DNA from: Shewanella carassii
GTDB taxonomy: Bacteria; Pseudomonadota; Gammaproteobacteria; Enterobacterales; Shewanellaceae
Assembly (NCBI RefSeq): GCF_002777975.1
Contig: NZ_NGVS01000031.1
Coordinates: 186,563 to 250,562 of the forward strand
Reading direction: 5' to 3'
Length of the DNA: 64,000 bases
The notes below the pieces were generated by a model. The model was given only the letters and a program-made list of their open reading frames with translations. It was not told the DNA's origin and searched no databases. Position 1 is the first letter of the stretch; each line of letters starts with the position of its first letter. The position numbers and the translations under genes are program-made. This document shows, one piece after another, positions 8,341 to 20,209 of the stretch.

Positions 8341-9930
8341 ATGCAAACATCCCAAAGCGTGTTGAAACTCATGTTGCAAAGGTGGCAGTGGTTTCCTTTG
8401 CTGTTGTTATTTATCTATCCACTTTTTATGTTGTTGAGCACAGCCGCTTATCTTGCCTTTGGCTCATTGTTGCTCGTTCTCCTGTTGTTGGTTTGGCTTG
8501 GCGTCAAACAACTCTTCAATCTCAAGCGCTTGGAAAATGCCGCCCGTCATTTCGGCGAGGGTGACCTCAGTTATCAATTATCTGAGCGGGATGCCGGTAT
8601 GTTTCATTCCGTGGTTCATGGCATTAACCGTATGGGAGAGGATGTTAGCCGAACGATTCTTTCCTTGGTCAATACTGCCGAAGCCATGAAAAAGGTTTCC
8701 ATGGATATCAAATCCATCAGTGATACCGCCCATCTGGGAGTCGAAGAGCAGGAAAAACAAGCGGAACTGGCCGCGACAGCCATGACTCAGATGGTATCTA
8801 CCGTACAGGAGATCAGTCGTAACGCCGCCAGCACCGCCAATGCTGCGGAGCAGGCCAAGCAAGCGGCTCATCGCGGCGATCAAACAGTTAGGCAGGTGGT
8901 ACAACAAATTGATGGTATGTCTGCCCAAGTAGGGCAATCCCAACAAGTGATCGCCAGACTGGCCGAAGACAGCAACAATATCAGCACTATCATTGACACC
9001 ATTTCCCAAGTGGCCGAACAGACTAATCTACTGGCATTGAACGCCGCTATTGAGAGCGCCCGTGCGGGTGAGCATGGCCGAGGTTTTGCTGTGGTTGCCG
9101 ATGAGGTTCGTAGTCTGGCGCAGCGAACGTCCGCGGCTACGGTCGAGATCCAACAACAGATACTGCAATTGCAGCAGGGAGCCGATGCGAGTGTGAGGGT
9201 CATGACCACCAGTGTTGCGCAGGCCAATGCTACTCATGAGATGGCGCATCAGGCGCAGCAGGCTTTGGGACAGATAGTGGCGCAGATTGAAAGTATTACT
9301 GATATGTCGCATCAGATTGCGGCAGCATCGGAACAGCAGCAAGCTGTGGCCGAAGAGATCAGCAGTAATATCTCATTAATGGCTCAGGTCGCGGTCGAAA
9401 ATGCCAAGGAAACTCATAGCACTAACCTCTCCAGTCTGAAAGTGTTCAATATGTCACAAGAGATAAGCGCCCTACTTGGGCGGTTTCATGTGGATAAACA
9501 AGCCATGGCGCAACTCGAAAAGCGTCATCGTTTTGTTGAATGGGGACCGCAATTGGATCTTGGGATGGAAGAGATCAATCGTCAGCACCTGCGTCTGGTA
9601 TCCCTGATCAATGAACTGCATCGCACCCTGGAAGAAGCTTATGGCCTGGAAGCGATTAAACGCATTGTTCAAGGCCTGGTGGATTACACCGCCAATCACT
9701 TTGCTTACGAAGAGGAGTTATTTGCCCGCTTCGGTTATCCGCAGACCGAGGAGCATAAGCTGAAGCATCAACAACTGGTAGCCAAAGTATTGGATTTTCA
9801 AAAGCGGGTTGCCAAGGGAGAAGATGTGGCCAACGAACTGATGGCTTTTCTCAAATCTTGGTTAATCAACCATATTCAGGGTAGCGATAAGGGCTATACC
9901 AGCTTCCTTATTGCCCATGGCGCCCAGTAG
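8341..9930 (+). CDS. Methyl-accepting chemotaxis protein with C-terminal hemerythrin
   Basis: Encodes 529 residues. Two adjacent N-terminal helices (about 17-58) anchor it with almost no periplasmic part. A HAMP-like segment leads to the signalling hairpin containing [15 protein letters not shown] (about 230-260). Residues about 395-529 form a bacteriohemerythrin domain with His/Glu/Asp iron ligands in NRQHLR, ELHR, HFAYEEE, HKLKH and HIQGSD. A di-iron O2-binding domain on a chemoreceptor points to aerotaxis or redox taxis, as in DcrH-type receptors. AAGGAG seven bases before the ATG supports the start. Confidence 0.95.
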   Translation: MQTSQSVLKLMLQRWQWFPLLLLFIYPLFMLLSTAAYLAFGSLLLVLLLLVWLGVKQLFNLKRLENAARHFGEGDLSYQLSERDAGMFHSVVHGINRMGEDVSRTILSLVNTAEAMKKVSMDIKSISDTAHLGVEEQEKQAELAATAMTQMVSTVQEISRNAASTANAAEQAKQAAHRGDQTVRQVVQQIDGMSAQVGQSQQVIARLAEDSNNISTIIDTISQVAEQTNLLALNAAIESARAGEHGRGFAVVADEVRSLAQRTSAATVEIQQQILQLQQGADASVRVMTTSVAQANATHEMAHQAQQALGQIVAQIESITDMSHQIAAASEQQQAVAEEISSNISLMAQVAVENAKETHSTNLSSLKVFNMSQEISALLGRFHVDKQAMAQLEKRHRFVEWGPQLDLGMEEINRQHLRLVSLINELHRTLEEAYGLEAIKRIVQGLVDYTANHFAYEEELFARFGYPQTEEHKLKHQQLVAKVLDFQKRVAKGEDVANELMAFLKSWLINHIQGSDKGYTSFLIAHGAQ

Positions 9931-10060
9931 TCAGACTGAATTTTGTCCAAACGATCAGGATTTTGGCAAACAAGCTTGTAAAGCACTTGCCATTGGACTG
10001 AGCACAGGTATAATTCCGTTCACTCGCTGATGAGGCATCATCGCGAAACAATCTATATGT

Positions 10061-10147
10061 GCCAGAGTGGTGAAATTGGTAGACACAGGGGATTCAAAAT
10101 CCCCCGCCCTTAAAAGCGTGTCGGTTCGAGTCCGACCTCTGGTACCA
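10061..10147 (+). tRNA. tRNA-Leu(CAA)
   Basis: An 87-base cloverleaf with a long variable arm. The acceptor stem GCCAGAG pairs with CTCTGGT (one G-U pair), the anticodon stem GGGGA/TCCCC encloses TTCAAAA with anticodon CAA, the T arm is GTCGGTTCGAGTCCGAC, and ACCA is encoded. It decodes UUG leucine codons. Confidence 0.97.
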
Positions 10148-10431
10148 TCTCTTTTAGAGATAATAAGCCGACCTTGAGTCGGTTTTTTTATTTTCAGGCC
10201 CGAGTAAGTTATTGCGCCACGCGCGTGTCGGCTGGAAGGCCAGCCCCATTGCTCCGACCTCTGGTACCATCTCTTTTAGAGATAATAAGCCGACCTTGAG
10301 TCGGTTTTTTATTTTCAGGCCCGAGTAAGTTATTGTGCCACGCGCGTGTCGGCTGGAAGGCCAGCCCCGTCGTTCCGACCTCTGGTACCATCTCTTCTAG
10401 AGATAATAAGCCGACCTTGAGTCGGTTTCTT
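10116..10431 (+). repeat. Tandem copies of tRNA-Leu 3' tail plus terminator
   Basis: The tRNA 3' half (TCCGACCTCTGGTACCA), a short AGAGAT-containing spacer and the terminator recur at 10131, 10253 and 10374, periods of 122 and 121 bp. In the second and third units the T stem (GTGTCGG/CCGAC) is kept, but the T loop is replaced by about 21 bases that form their own GGCTGG/CCAGCC hairpin. Each unit keeps an encoded CCA and its own terminator. They are not functional tRNAs because the 5' half is absent. Confidence 0.9.
10166..10190 (+). terminator. tRNA-Leu terminator (first of three)
   Basis: CCGACC-TTGA-GTCGG hairpin followed by seven T. The same hairpin recurs at about 10289-10311 and 10410-10429; the third copy has a degraded T run. 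Confidence 0.8.
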
Positions 10432-10439
10432 GTAAGTTT

Positions 10440-11093
10440 TTGATGGTGCCGAAAGGTACTGGGGTTTTTCCCTCTATTGCGGCTTATTAAACCTTCTTTG
10501 TCAGGCTATCCAGCACTTCCAGTTCTACTTCGCGACCCCGTGGGAAACTAAATCCTTGAGTGCTATTACGGTGAAATGGTCACAACAAGTCCCACCACAG
10601 CCAATAGCTTCACCTCAGGCTGACGGCCGTGGAGCCGCAGCTGAATGGCATTGTGTGCTGCTTTATGGCGGGATGGAAACAAGTGTTATCAATTTGTCTA
10701 AAATTAGACATGTCTCAACTTTGGCGGATTTATGAGGGGAAGTTAATGTTTTTGAGGTTTTTCATCCGTTCATTGCCCAGCCTTTCTCTACCCAGACAGT
10801 AAGAAATTTGAGCTCTCGCAAAATTACCATTTAAATTCGAGTGAGAGCGGGATTTTACTGGCTATTTTATAGCTAATTGAATCGTAAAAGGTTATTTGGG
10901 CCTAAATAAGCCTGTCTACATTTTTTTATGTTTAATTATTTGAATTTTAATAATAAATTTTTAATTTCAGCCTTGCTAATGTTTTGATTGTGCTCCGTTC
11001 GCTTGTTATCTAAAATTCGCCGCTTTTTAGATAACAAGTACGGCATGTTGACTGCCCGTGCTGAAATTAACTTATTCATTTTGGGGACTTTTT
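10440..11093. other. Long AT-rich region upstream of the acetate transporter gene
   Basis: About 650 bp with no supported gene. It holds a 16-bp palindrome TGTCTAA-AA-TTAGACA at 10695-10710 and a perfect 14-bp inverted repeat at 11002-11038. A short minus-strand frame of about 28 codons around 10486-10570 (containing FSFPRGREVELEVLDSLTKK) has protein-like composition but no start and may be a gene remnant. Confidence 0.4.
11002..11038. promoter_or_regulatory. 14-bp inverted repeat in the transporter leader
   Basis: CTTGTTATCTAAAA (11002-11015) and TTTTAGATAACAAG (11025-11038) are perfect complements separated by 9 bases. The element lies about 55 bp before the GTG start. No T run follows, so it is more likely an operator or an mRNA leader hairpin than a terminator. 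Confidence 0.55.
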
Positions 11094-11663
11094 GTGTCTA
11101 AAACACTGGCGAATCCTGCTCCATTAGGCTTAATGGGCTTTGGTATGACGACTATCCTGCTGAATATTCATAATGCGGGTTACTTTCCGATTGATGCAAT
11201 GATCCTAGCGATGGGCATTTTCTATGGCGGACTCGGTCAAGTCATTGTCGGTATTATGTGTTTTATGCGAGGTGACACCTTTGGGACGACAGCCTTTACA
11301 TCCTATGGTTTATTTTGGTTAACCCTAGTCGGGCTTATTCTTATGCCCAATGCTGGTGTAGCGGCTAGCCCAACTCATTTTATGGGATGGTATTTGACCC
11401 TTTGGGGGATCTTTACTGCCTTTATGTTTGTGGGATCGCTGCGCTACCCCAGAGCTAAACAGTTTGTCTTTGCATCGCTAACCATTTTGTTCTTCCTGTT
11501 GGCCGCGAGAGATTTTACCGGCAGTGCTCTGATTGGCACTATTGCAGGTTTTGAAGGCATTATCTGTGGCGCGAGTGCGATTTACTTCGCTATGGCGCAA
11601 GTGCTCAACAATGAATATGGCTACACGATTTTGCCAATAGGCGAGTTAAAGGCCAAGGCTTAG
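11094..11663 (+). CDS. satP: GPR1/FUN34/YaaH-family acetate/succinate transporter
   Basis: The GTG at 11094 has GGGGAC about seven bases upstream and gives MSKTLANPAPLGLMGFGMTT, which carries the family signature NPAPLGL at residues 7-13; the frame extends to 11058 but that start lacks a ribosome site. About 189 residues with six predicted helices (first at about 11-33). Family members take up acetate or succinate with protons across the inner membrane. The substrate is inferred from the family. Long intergenic regions on both sides suggest its own promoter. Confidence 0.9.
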   Translation: MSKTLANPAPLGLMGFGMTTILLNIHNAGYFPIDAMILAMGIFYGGLGQVIVGIMCFMRGDTFGTTAFTSYGLFWLTLVGLILMPNAGVAASPTHFMGWYLTLWGIFTAFMFVGSLRYPRAKQFVFASLTILFFLLAARDFTGSALIGTIAGFEGIICGASAIYFAMAQVLNNEYGYTILPIGELKAKA

Positions 11664-11811
11664 CATTCAGTGAAAACTGAATAATACGGCGATTACTCCC
11701 GGCATTGTATAGGCATTGCTTGGATATCAGTGCTGCGATAAATACAAGGACCTGCGCTCAGGTGCATTGGCATCTGAGTTTGCAAGACATGACCGAGCCG
11801 GATTAAAAAAG

Positions 11812-11841
11812 AATGCCAGTCAGTTCGAGCTGACTGGCATT
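11812..11841 (-). terminator. Terminator of the small barrel protein gene
   Basis: Perfect 12-bp stem AATGCCAGTCAG / CTGACTGGCATT with a 6-base loop, followed on the minus strand by CTTTTTT. It lies about 80 bp past the stop of the minus-strand gene and also faces the converging transporter gene. Confidence 0.85.
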
Positions 11842-11922
11842 AGCCAAATGGCCATTGGGTTGATGAATTAAGGATGAGAATAAATTCGCTGGCTTAGCTA
11901 TCGGCAATTACGCCGCTACAGT

Positions 11923-12462
11923 TCAGAACTTGTAATCCAGGGTCAAATACACTTGTTGACTGTCATTGATTTCAATGCCGTTTTCTTCATAGTCCTGGGC
12001 CAGGTAGCGATAGCCGAGGTCTGAGGAGAAATGTTCGCTCCATTTGTACTGCACACCGACTTGACCGCCCCAAACAAAATCTGTTGAAGATTCACCGGCA
12101 ATCTTGTTGTCATTGGCGCCCATACTGACACCGGCGAATAGATTGACATCTTGATGCACCGGCAATAGGTAGTCATAGGAAACTAGCCAGCTGTATTGTT
12201 CCTGTTTGTAGTTGTTGGCGGCAAAGCTGAACTTATCTTCCATGTAGCCAAAAGTACCGGTAATACGGTGTTGCTGTTCAATCAGCATGCCTATACGTGC
12301 CTGATAGCTCATATCTTCGGCATCTTTATTGACTACGCCCTCGATTTCATCGCTTTGGTAGCCTAAGCCTACCCCGGCAAAGTAATCTATCTCGACCGCT
12401 TGTGCACCGCTGCACACCAATGCTGCTCCTGCAGCCATCATCATTACTTTATTTAACTTCAT
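11923..12462 (-). CDS. Small outer-membrane beta-barrel protein
   Basis: About 179 residues from the second of two adjacent ATGs, chosen because AGGAG is six bases from it. The signal peptide KLNKVMMMAAGAALVCSGAQA is cleaved near residue 22. The mature part is alternating amphipathic strands (EIDYFAGVGLGY, YQARIGMLI, FAGVSMGA, VGVQYKW, VYLTLDYKF) with a C-terminal Phe, as in OmpA-like/OmpX-like 8-strand barrels. Several strand-turn repeats are acidic. Function unknown; such proteins act in adhesion or envelope integrity. Monocistronic with its own terminator. Confidence 0.85.
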   Translation of the reverse strand: MKLNKVMMMAAGAALVCSGAQAVEIDYFAGVGLGYQSDEIEGVVNKDAEDMSYQARIGMLIEQQHRITGTFGYMEDKFSFAANNYKQEQYSWLVSYDYLLPVHQDVNLFAGVSMGANDNKIAGESSTDFVWGGQVGVQYKWSEHFSSDLGYRYLAQDYEENGIEINDSQQVYLTLDYKF

Positions 12463-12465
12463 CAT

Positions 12466-13132
12466 CGGCTCCTGAGACTGCTAAGTCGTTTAATCAGAAT
12501 GTTTATTGGCTTGGTGAGTCATACTTTATGGTAAGCAAAGCGGTGATAGAAGCCCGTAACTGTGTGTCTCTTTGTCTCAAAAAATAGAACAATAAGAGCC
12601 TTGTTACAGAGATAGTTCCAGATCTTGTGTGATAACTATGAGCGGAGAGGAAGAGGCTGAGATTACCGTTGCCAAAGATTGTATCTACATGATTTAAATA
12701 TGTATTTCAAATAAACCAAGTTGGAGTTGTCAGGCGAGTTGTGAACAAGTCCCATGCGTGCGTAGCGTCGGTTTACCTGCTTGGATGTAAGGCGTTATTA
12801 GCCGTCGATGTCCCAAGCTAATTCATATAATTTTATTATTTAACAGTTGGTTAGGTTTTGTTTGGCGGGTTGGGGAGTACATGTTTTTATCTTTCCTGAA
12901 CCTAAGCTGACTCATTGCCAATTATCCTTCGGGATATTCAACACCGCTGATATAGATGCTGATGTTTTCGCGGCCTTTACACCAGAAAGCCCAGAGGGCT
13001 GTGATTGGAGGCAATAACGGGTTTTGGGGAGCGCTTGTTTTAAAGGGAAACAATGGTCAGCAATCAGGGGCTCTGATGGGAAACGGTGAGAGCCCCTGAA
13101 CGGTTCAGTTGTTCGCTTAAGAGCCTGTCAGA
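12466..13132. other. Intergenic region with a possible gene remnant and a hairpin
   Basis: About 670 bp without a supported gene. A 43-codon minus-strand frame (TTG 13053 to stop at 12922) reads protein-like at its end (WAFWCKGRENISIYISGVEY) but has no ribosome site, so it is a possible remnant. A 10-bp stem CAGGGGCTCT (13065-13074) / AGAGCCCCTG (13089-13098) sits downstream of metH and may end that transcript, although no T run follows. Confidence 0.4.
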
Positions 13133-16852
<3,720 letters not shown>

Positions 16853-16993
16853 AGGGTTACCTTTCATACCTGTCTTATTGCTGTTTTACATTCGCGGCGC
16901 TTGGCATCCGCGACATCATCTCTGTCGACCTGACGCCCGGGACACTATCTGGCATGATAGCCAAAGGCGTGTGTGGGCGCGGAAAGTTATTTT

Positions 16994-17017
16994 GGACATT
17001 TATACGTATAGACGTCC
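16994..17017. promoter_or_regulatory. Tandem MetJ-box candidates
   Basis: Three contiguous octamers GGACATTT, ATACGTAT and AGACGTCC match the MetJ consensus AGACGTCT at 5, 6 and 7 of 8 positions, and MetJ binds tandem 8-bp repeats. The site overlaps a plausible plus-strand promoter for cobC (TTGGAC ... CATAAT) and is about 145 bp upstream of metH. Repression by MetJ is inferred, not shown. Confidence 0.55.
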
Positions 17018-17093
17018 ATAATATACGGATTCCGGCGGCCTGCGGCAAGGTTAAATTGGCCCGGTAACCACCGGACTCTGACGGGAGAAGTGT

Positions 17094-17852
17094 GTGGCTG
17101 AACATAGGCAACTGAATATCTATCTGCTGCGGCACGGTGAATGTGAAGGCGGCGAGATTATCCGCGGCCGCAGTGATGTGGCCCTGAGCGATGAGGGCAA
17201 AGCGCAGATGTGGCGCAGCTGGCGGGCTATCAGTAGTGCGCTGGAACAGTTGCCGAGCCCGCCCGAAAGCCTGACGCTGCTGAGCTCTCCGGCCCAGCGT
17301 TGCCAGGCCTTTGCCGCCGAGCTCAAGGCCGATATGCCTGACTATTTCCCGGCGCCGCTGCAGCAGCATGACTGGCTCTGGGAGCTGGACTTCGGTGACT
17401 GGGACGGCATGAAGGTGGCGAGTGTCTATCAGCAGCATAGCGAGGCGGCCGAAGCCTTCTGGCGTGACCCTGTGGCCAATACTCCGCCGGGCGGGGAATC
17501 GCTGCCAGCCTTTCGTAGCCGGGTGTTGGATGGCTGGCAGACTATGGTGCAGCGCTGGCTTGCGAGAGAGGCTAATTCTTCCGAAGGCTCTGGTTTGCAA
17601 GACTCTGGTTCAAAAGGCTCTGGTTCCTCAGCAAGCGCCGATGCGGCAATGATCCTGACTCACAGCGGCGTTATCCGGTTGCTGCTGGCCGAGATTTTGC
17701 TGCCGGGGCAAATGCCGCCTGCGGCAGTGTTCAACGCCTTGGAGCTACCTTATGCGGCCTGGGTCAGAATAACCCTCTATGCCAGCCGTGATGCCAGCGG
17801 TGAAAGTGGCCAGGAATGGCAGTGTTTCAGCAAGCTCCACTGGCCGCAATAG
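17094..17852 (+). CDS. cobC: Alpha-ribazole phosphatase-like histidine phosphatase
   Basis: Encodes 252 residues from a GTG start (GGGAG six bases upstream). Phosphoglycerate-mutase-type phosphatase: LLRHGECEGG holds the catalytic RHG (residues 13-15), GRSDVALSDEG the second Arg region, and ILTHSGVIRLLL the second catalytic His. In the B12 pathway CobC dephosphorylates alpha-ribazole-5'-phosphate, and the neighbours support that role. A Ser/Gly-rich insert of about 22 residues (around 161-182), encoded by short DNA repeats, interrupts the domain before the HSG motif. It lies upstream of the riboswitch and so is not controlled by it. Confidence 0.85.
   Translation: MAEHRQLNIYLLRHGECEGGEIIRGRSDVALSDEGKAQMWRSWRAISSALEQLPSPPESLTLLSSPAQRCQAFAAELKADMPDYFPAPLQQHDWLWELDFGDWDGMKVASVYQQHSEAAEAFWRDPVANTPPGGESLPAFRSRVLDGWQTMVQRWLAREANSSEGSGLQDSGSKGSGSSASADAAMILTHSGVIRLLLAEILLPGQMPPAAVFNALELPYAAWVRITLYASRDASGESGQEWQCFSKLHWPQ
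17570..17640 (+). repeat. Coding minisatellite in cobC
   Basis: Imperfect repeats of GGCTCTGGTT / GACTCTGGTT encode a Ser-Gly linker (SSEGSG, QDSGSKGSGSS) within the phosphatase. The repeats keep the reading frame. Confidence 0.7.
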
Positions 17853-17959
17853 TGCGGACCAAGCGTCCGGCGGTGATTGTGCTGCGCTATTGCGTCAGGC
17901 AATTGTGCCGGGCGATAAAACCGGGATAATAACCCCAAATGGCCGCCAAGTGCGGCAGC

Positions 17960-18085
17960 AGCCAGGGTGTTGGCACCTTTGCAGGTGAACCAACCCAGGG
18001 AACCGGGAAAGCCCGGACTGTGCCCGCAACTGTGAGTCGCCGTTGGCGACGAGTCAGGAGACCTGCCCAGGCTGATAAACCAAAC
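17960..18085 (+). promoter_or_regulatory. Cobalamin (B12) riboswitch
   Basis: The 5' leader of btuD carries the conserved B12 box AGTCAGGAGACCTGCC at 18052-18067, preceded by GGTGAACCAACCCAGGGAA and the GCCCGGACTGTGCCCGCAACTG core. Spacing fits the cobalamin aptamer class. It should turn the btuDC-cobTSUQ-btuR run down when cobalamin is abundant. Confidence 0.93.
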
Positions 18086-18140
18086 CAGAAACCCGGGCGG
18101 GTAAACCGGGGGAGCGAATAGATGATTCTTCCACTGCAGC

Positions 18141-18180
18141 TTGAGCCTTCTGCCGGTCACAGGCTCAATGTCGGGGGGCG
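18141..18180 (+). promoter_or_regulatory. Riboswitch expression platform / RBS hairpin
   Basis: Perfect 8-bp stem TTGAGCCT (18141-18148) / AGGCTCAA (18161-18168), immediately followed by the GGGGGG ribosome site of btuD at 18173-18178. No T run is present, which suggests control of translation rather than of termination. Confidence 0.5.
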
Positions 18181-18183
18181 GTT

Positions 18184-19125
18184 ATGAGCCTGGCACTCAA
18201 GGTGCAACAGCTTAGCTGGCTTCCCGGTGGTCACAGCGTATTGGCCGATGTGGGTTTTGAGCTGCCAAGCGGCAAGATGCTCGGGCTCATAGGCCCCAAT
18301 GGTGCCGGTAAGTCGAGCCTGCTGCGCTGCCTCTATCGTTATATCCGCCCGGACAGCGGCCAGATCCAGCTGTTTGGGCAGGATATCAATAGCTTGTCAG
18401 CCAAAGCCTTCGCCAAAGAGGTGGCCGTGGTGCTGCAGGATACCCCGGCCCAACTGGCACTGGATCTGACTCAATTGGTGGCCATGGGACTGACTCCCCA
18501 CAAGGGTTTGTTTGATATGCCATCGGCGGCCGACAAGGCCCAGGTGCAGGCGGCATTGGCGCAGGTCGGGTTGCAGCACAAGGCCGCAGAGCCTTTCGCG
18601 CAGCTTTCCGGCGGTGAGAAGCAAAGGGCCTTGATTGCCCGCGCCATAGTACAGCGCCCCAAACTTTTGATCCTGGACGAGCCCACCAATCATCTGGATA
18701 TCCGCTATCAGATCCAGATCCTCGAGCTGGTGCGCAGCCTGGGGGTCACGGTGATCGCCTCGATTCACGATCTCAATCTGGCCTCGGCCCTGTGTGACGA
18801 ACTCTTGCTGCTGGATAACGGCCGCCGTATTGCCCACGGCTCTCCCCAGAGCGTATTGACCGAAGACAGAATTGCCGGTGTCTTCGGTGTCTGCTGCCAG
18901 GTGGGGACGCATCCGCAGTTGGGAAGGCCGCTGATCCACTACTTTTACGGCTATCAGTCGTCAGAGCCTGGTCACGGCAAGACTGTAAGCTCGGCGGCGC
19001 TCGCCAGTGGCGAGGTTCAAGGCGCTGCGATAGTTGAGCCAATGGCAGGGCCTGCCTCGGCCGAAACCTGTGTTGCTCACAAGGAAACTGACCGGCACCC
19101 AGGCTCGGTGGGAGGTGGCGCATGA
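18184..19125 (+). CDS. btuD: Cobalamin ABC transporter ATP-binding protein
   Basis: Encodes 313 residues of the FecE/BtuD family. Walker A GPNGAGKSS (about 38-46), signature LSGGEKQRA, Walker B LLILDEPTNHLD and the switch His in SIHDLN are all intact. First gene after the cobalamin riboswitch and overlapping btuC by 4 bp, so B12 or cobinamide import is the likely role. The last 50 or so residues (after HYFYGYQSS) are a disordered Ala/Gly/Ser tail not typical of BtuD. Confidence 0.92.
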   Translation: MSLALKVQQLSWLPGGHSVLADVGFELPSGKMLGLIGPNGAGKSSLLRCLYRYIRPDSGQIQLFGQDINSLSAKAFAKEVAVVLQDTPAQLALDLTQLVAMGLTPHKGLFDMPSAADKAQVQAALAQVGLQHKAAEPFAQLSGGEKQRALIARAIVQRPKLLILDEPTNHLDIRYQIQILELVRSLGVTVIASIHDLNLASALCDELLLLDNGRRIAHGSPQSVLTEDRIAGVFGVCCQVGTHPQLGRPLIHYFYGYQSSEPGHGKTVSSAALASGEVQGAAIVEPMAGPASAETCVAHKETDRHPGSVGGGA

Positions 19126-20192
19126 ATGCTTCCATGGCCGCACCGGGGCGCTCGCTTATCGGCTGGTTTCTCAAACCCTTGCCCAGACTTTACTGGTGCT
19201 GGCTGCTGTTGCTGCTCGGCACTGTGTTGACACCATTGGCCGCCGCCGGTTTTGGCGCTGCCGATATCAGCCTCTTCGATGTGGCAAGAGTAATTGGCAA
19301 ACACCTGCTGGGCGTGGGTGAGCCGTCCGCCATCAGCGAGCGTATTGTCTGGGATCTGCGCCTGCCGCGTATCTTGCTGGCCTTTATCGCCGGCAGCGGT
19401 CTGGCACTGTCGGGTTATGTATTGCAGGCGGTGACCCGCAACCCGCTGGCCGATCCTTACCTGTTCGGTATCAGCTCGGGCGCCAGCTTCGGCGCCGTGG
19501 TCTCGGTCGCCCTGGCGACCGGCCTTGGGCTGAGTTCGGCCATCTCCGGGGTATCGCTGCCGCTGGGAGCCTTTATCGGTGCCAGTTTGGCTGTGCTTAT
19601 GGTACTGCTGCTCGCGGGCAGGAATATCGGCAACCAGATAGAGAGAATGTTGCTCTCCGGGGTCGCCATCTCCTTTATGTTCAGCGCCCTCACCAGCTTG
19701 ATCTTGTATTTTTCCACCCCGCAGGCTACCACCTCCTTGCTGTTTTGGAGCCTGGGCAGTTTTGCCCGCGCCAGTTGGGATGGGCTTGGACTGCCCACTC
19801 TGGTAGTGCTGGCGGCCTTGCTGGTGATCCTGGCCTTCAAGCGCCAGGTACTGGCAATGCTTGCCGGTGATGAAACCGCCCACACTCTGGGAATCAGGGT
19901 GCAAAGGCTCAGGGTTTCCATGCTGCTGCTATGCTCGCTTATTACCGCCACTCTGGTGGCCCACTGCGGCGGAATTGGTTTTGTGGGGCTGATGGTGCCT
20001 CATATTGTCAGGTTGTTGCTGCCGGGGCAGCATCCCATGGTGCTGACGGCACTGGCGGGCGGCCTGTTTATGGTTTGGGTCGATGTGCTGGCTCGCAGCA
20101 TACTGCCCACTCAAGAGCTGCCGGTGGGGGTGATCACCTCGGCCATCGGCAGTCTGTTTTTCCTGATGGTGCTGCGTAAACGCGGCCAATAA
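19122..20192 (+). CDS. btuC: Cobalamin ABC transporter permease
   Basis: Encodes 356 residues of the FecCD permease family. About ten membrane helices, the conserved [19 protein letters not shown] region (about 83-101) and the [19 protein letters not shown] motif typical of BtuC/FhuB/FecCD are present. It overlaps btuD by 4 bp (ATGA). It forms the inner-membrane channel with BtuD and should take substrate from BtuF, encoded at 34.2 kb. Confidence 0.93.
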   Translation: MNASMAAPGRSLIGWFLKPLPRLYWCWLLLLLGTVLTPLAAAGFGAADISLFDVARVIGKHLLGVGEPSAISERIVWDLRLPRILLAFIAGSGLALSGYVLQAVTRNPLADPYLFGISSGASFGAVVSVALATGLGLSSAISGVSLPLGAFIGASLAVLMVLLLAGRNIGNQIERMLLSGVAISFMFSALTSLILYFSTPQATTSLLFWSLGSFARASWDGLGLPTLVVLAALLVILAFKRQVLAMLAGDETAHTLGIRVQRLRVSMLLLCSLITATLVAHCGGIGFVGLMVPHIVRLLLPGQHPMVLTALAGGLFMVWVDVLARSILPTQELPVGVITSAIGSLFFLMVLRKRGQ

Positions 20193-20209
20193 CGATAAGA
20201 GAGGGAAGG

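Noticed and set aside
10209..10391. 60-codon minus-strand reading frame across the tRNA-tail repeats
   Set aside because: It is created by the duplicated repeat unit and its protein repeats a motif (LPADTRVAQ / FQPTRAWHN) that mirrors the DNA repeat; no ribosome site.
10061..10431. Integrative element inserted at tRNA-Leu
   Set aside because: Repeated tRNA ends resemble attachment sites, but no integrase or cargo lies between them and the spacers are copies of one another.
12922..13053. 43-codon minus frame ending GRENISIYISGVEY
   Set aside because: Protein-like ending but no ATG, no ribosome site and no identifiable family; kept only as a possible remnant in the intergenic entry.
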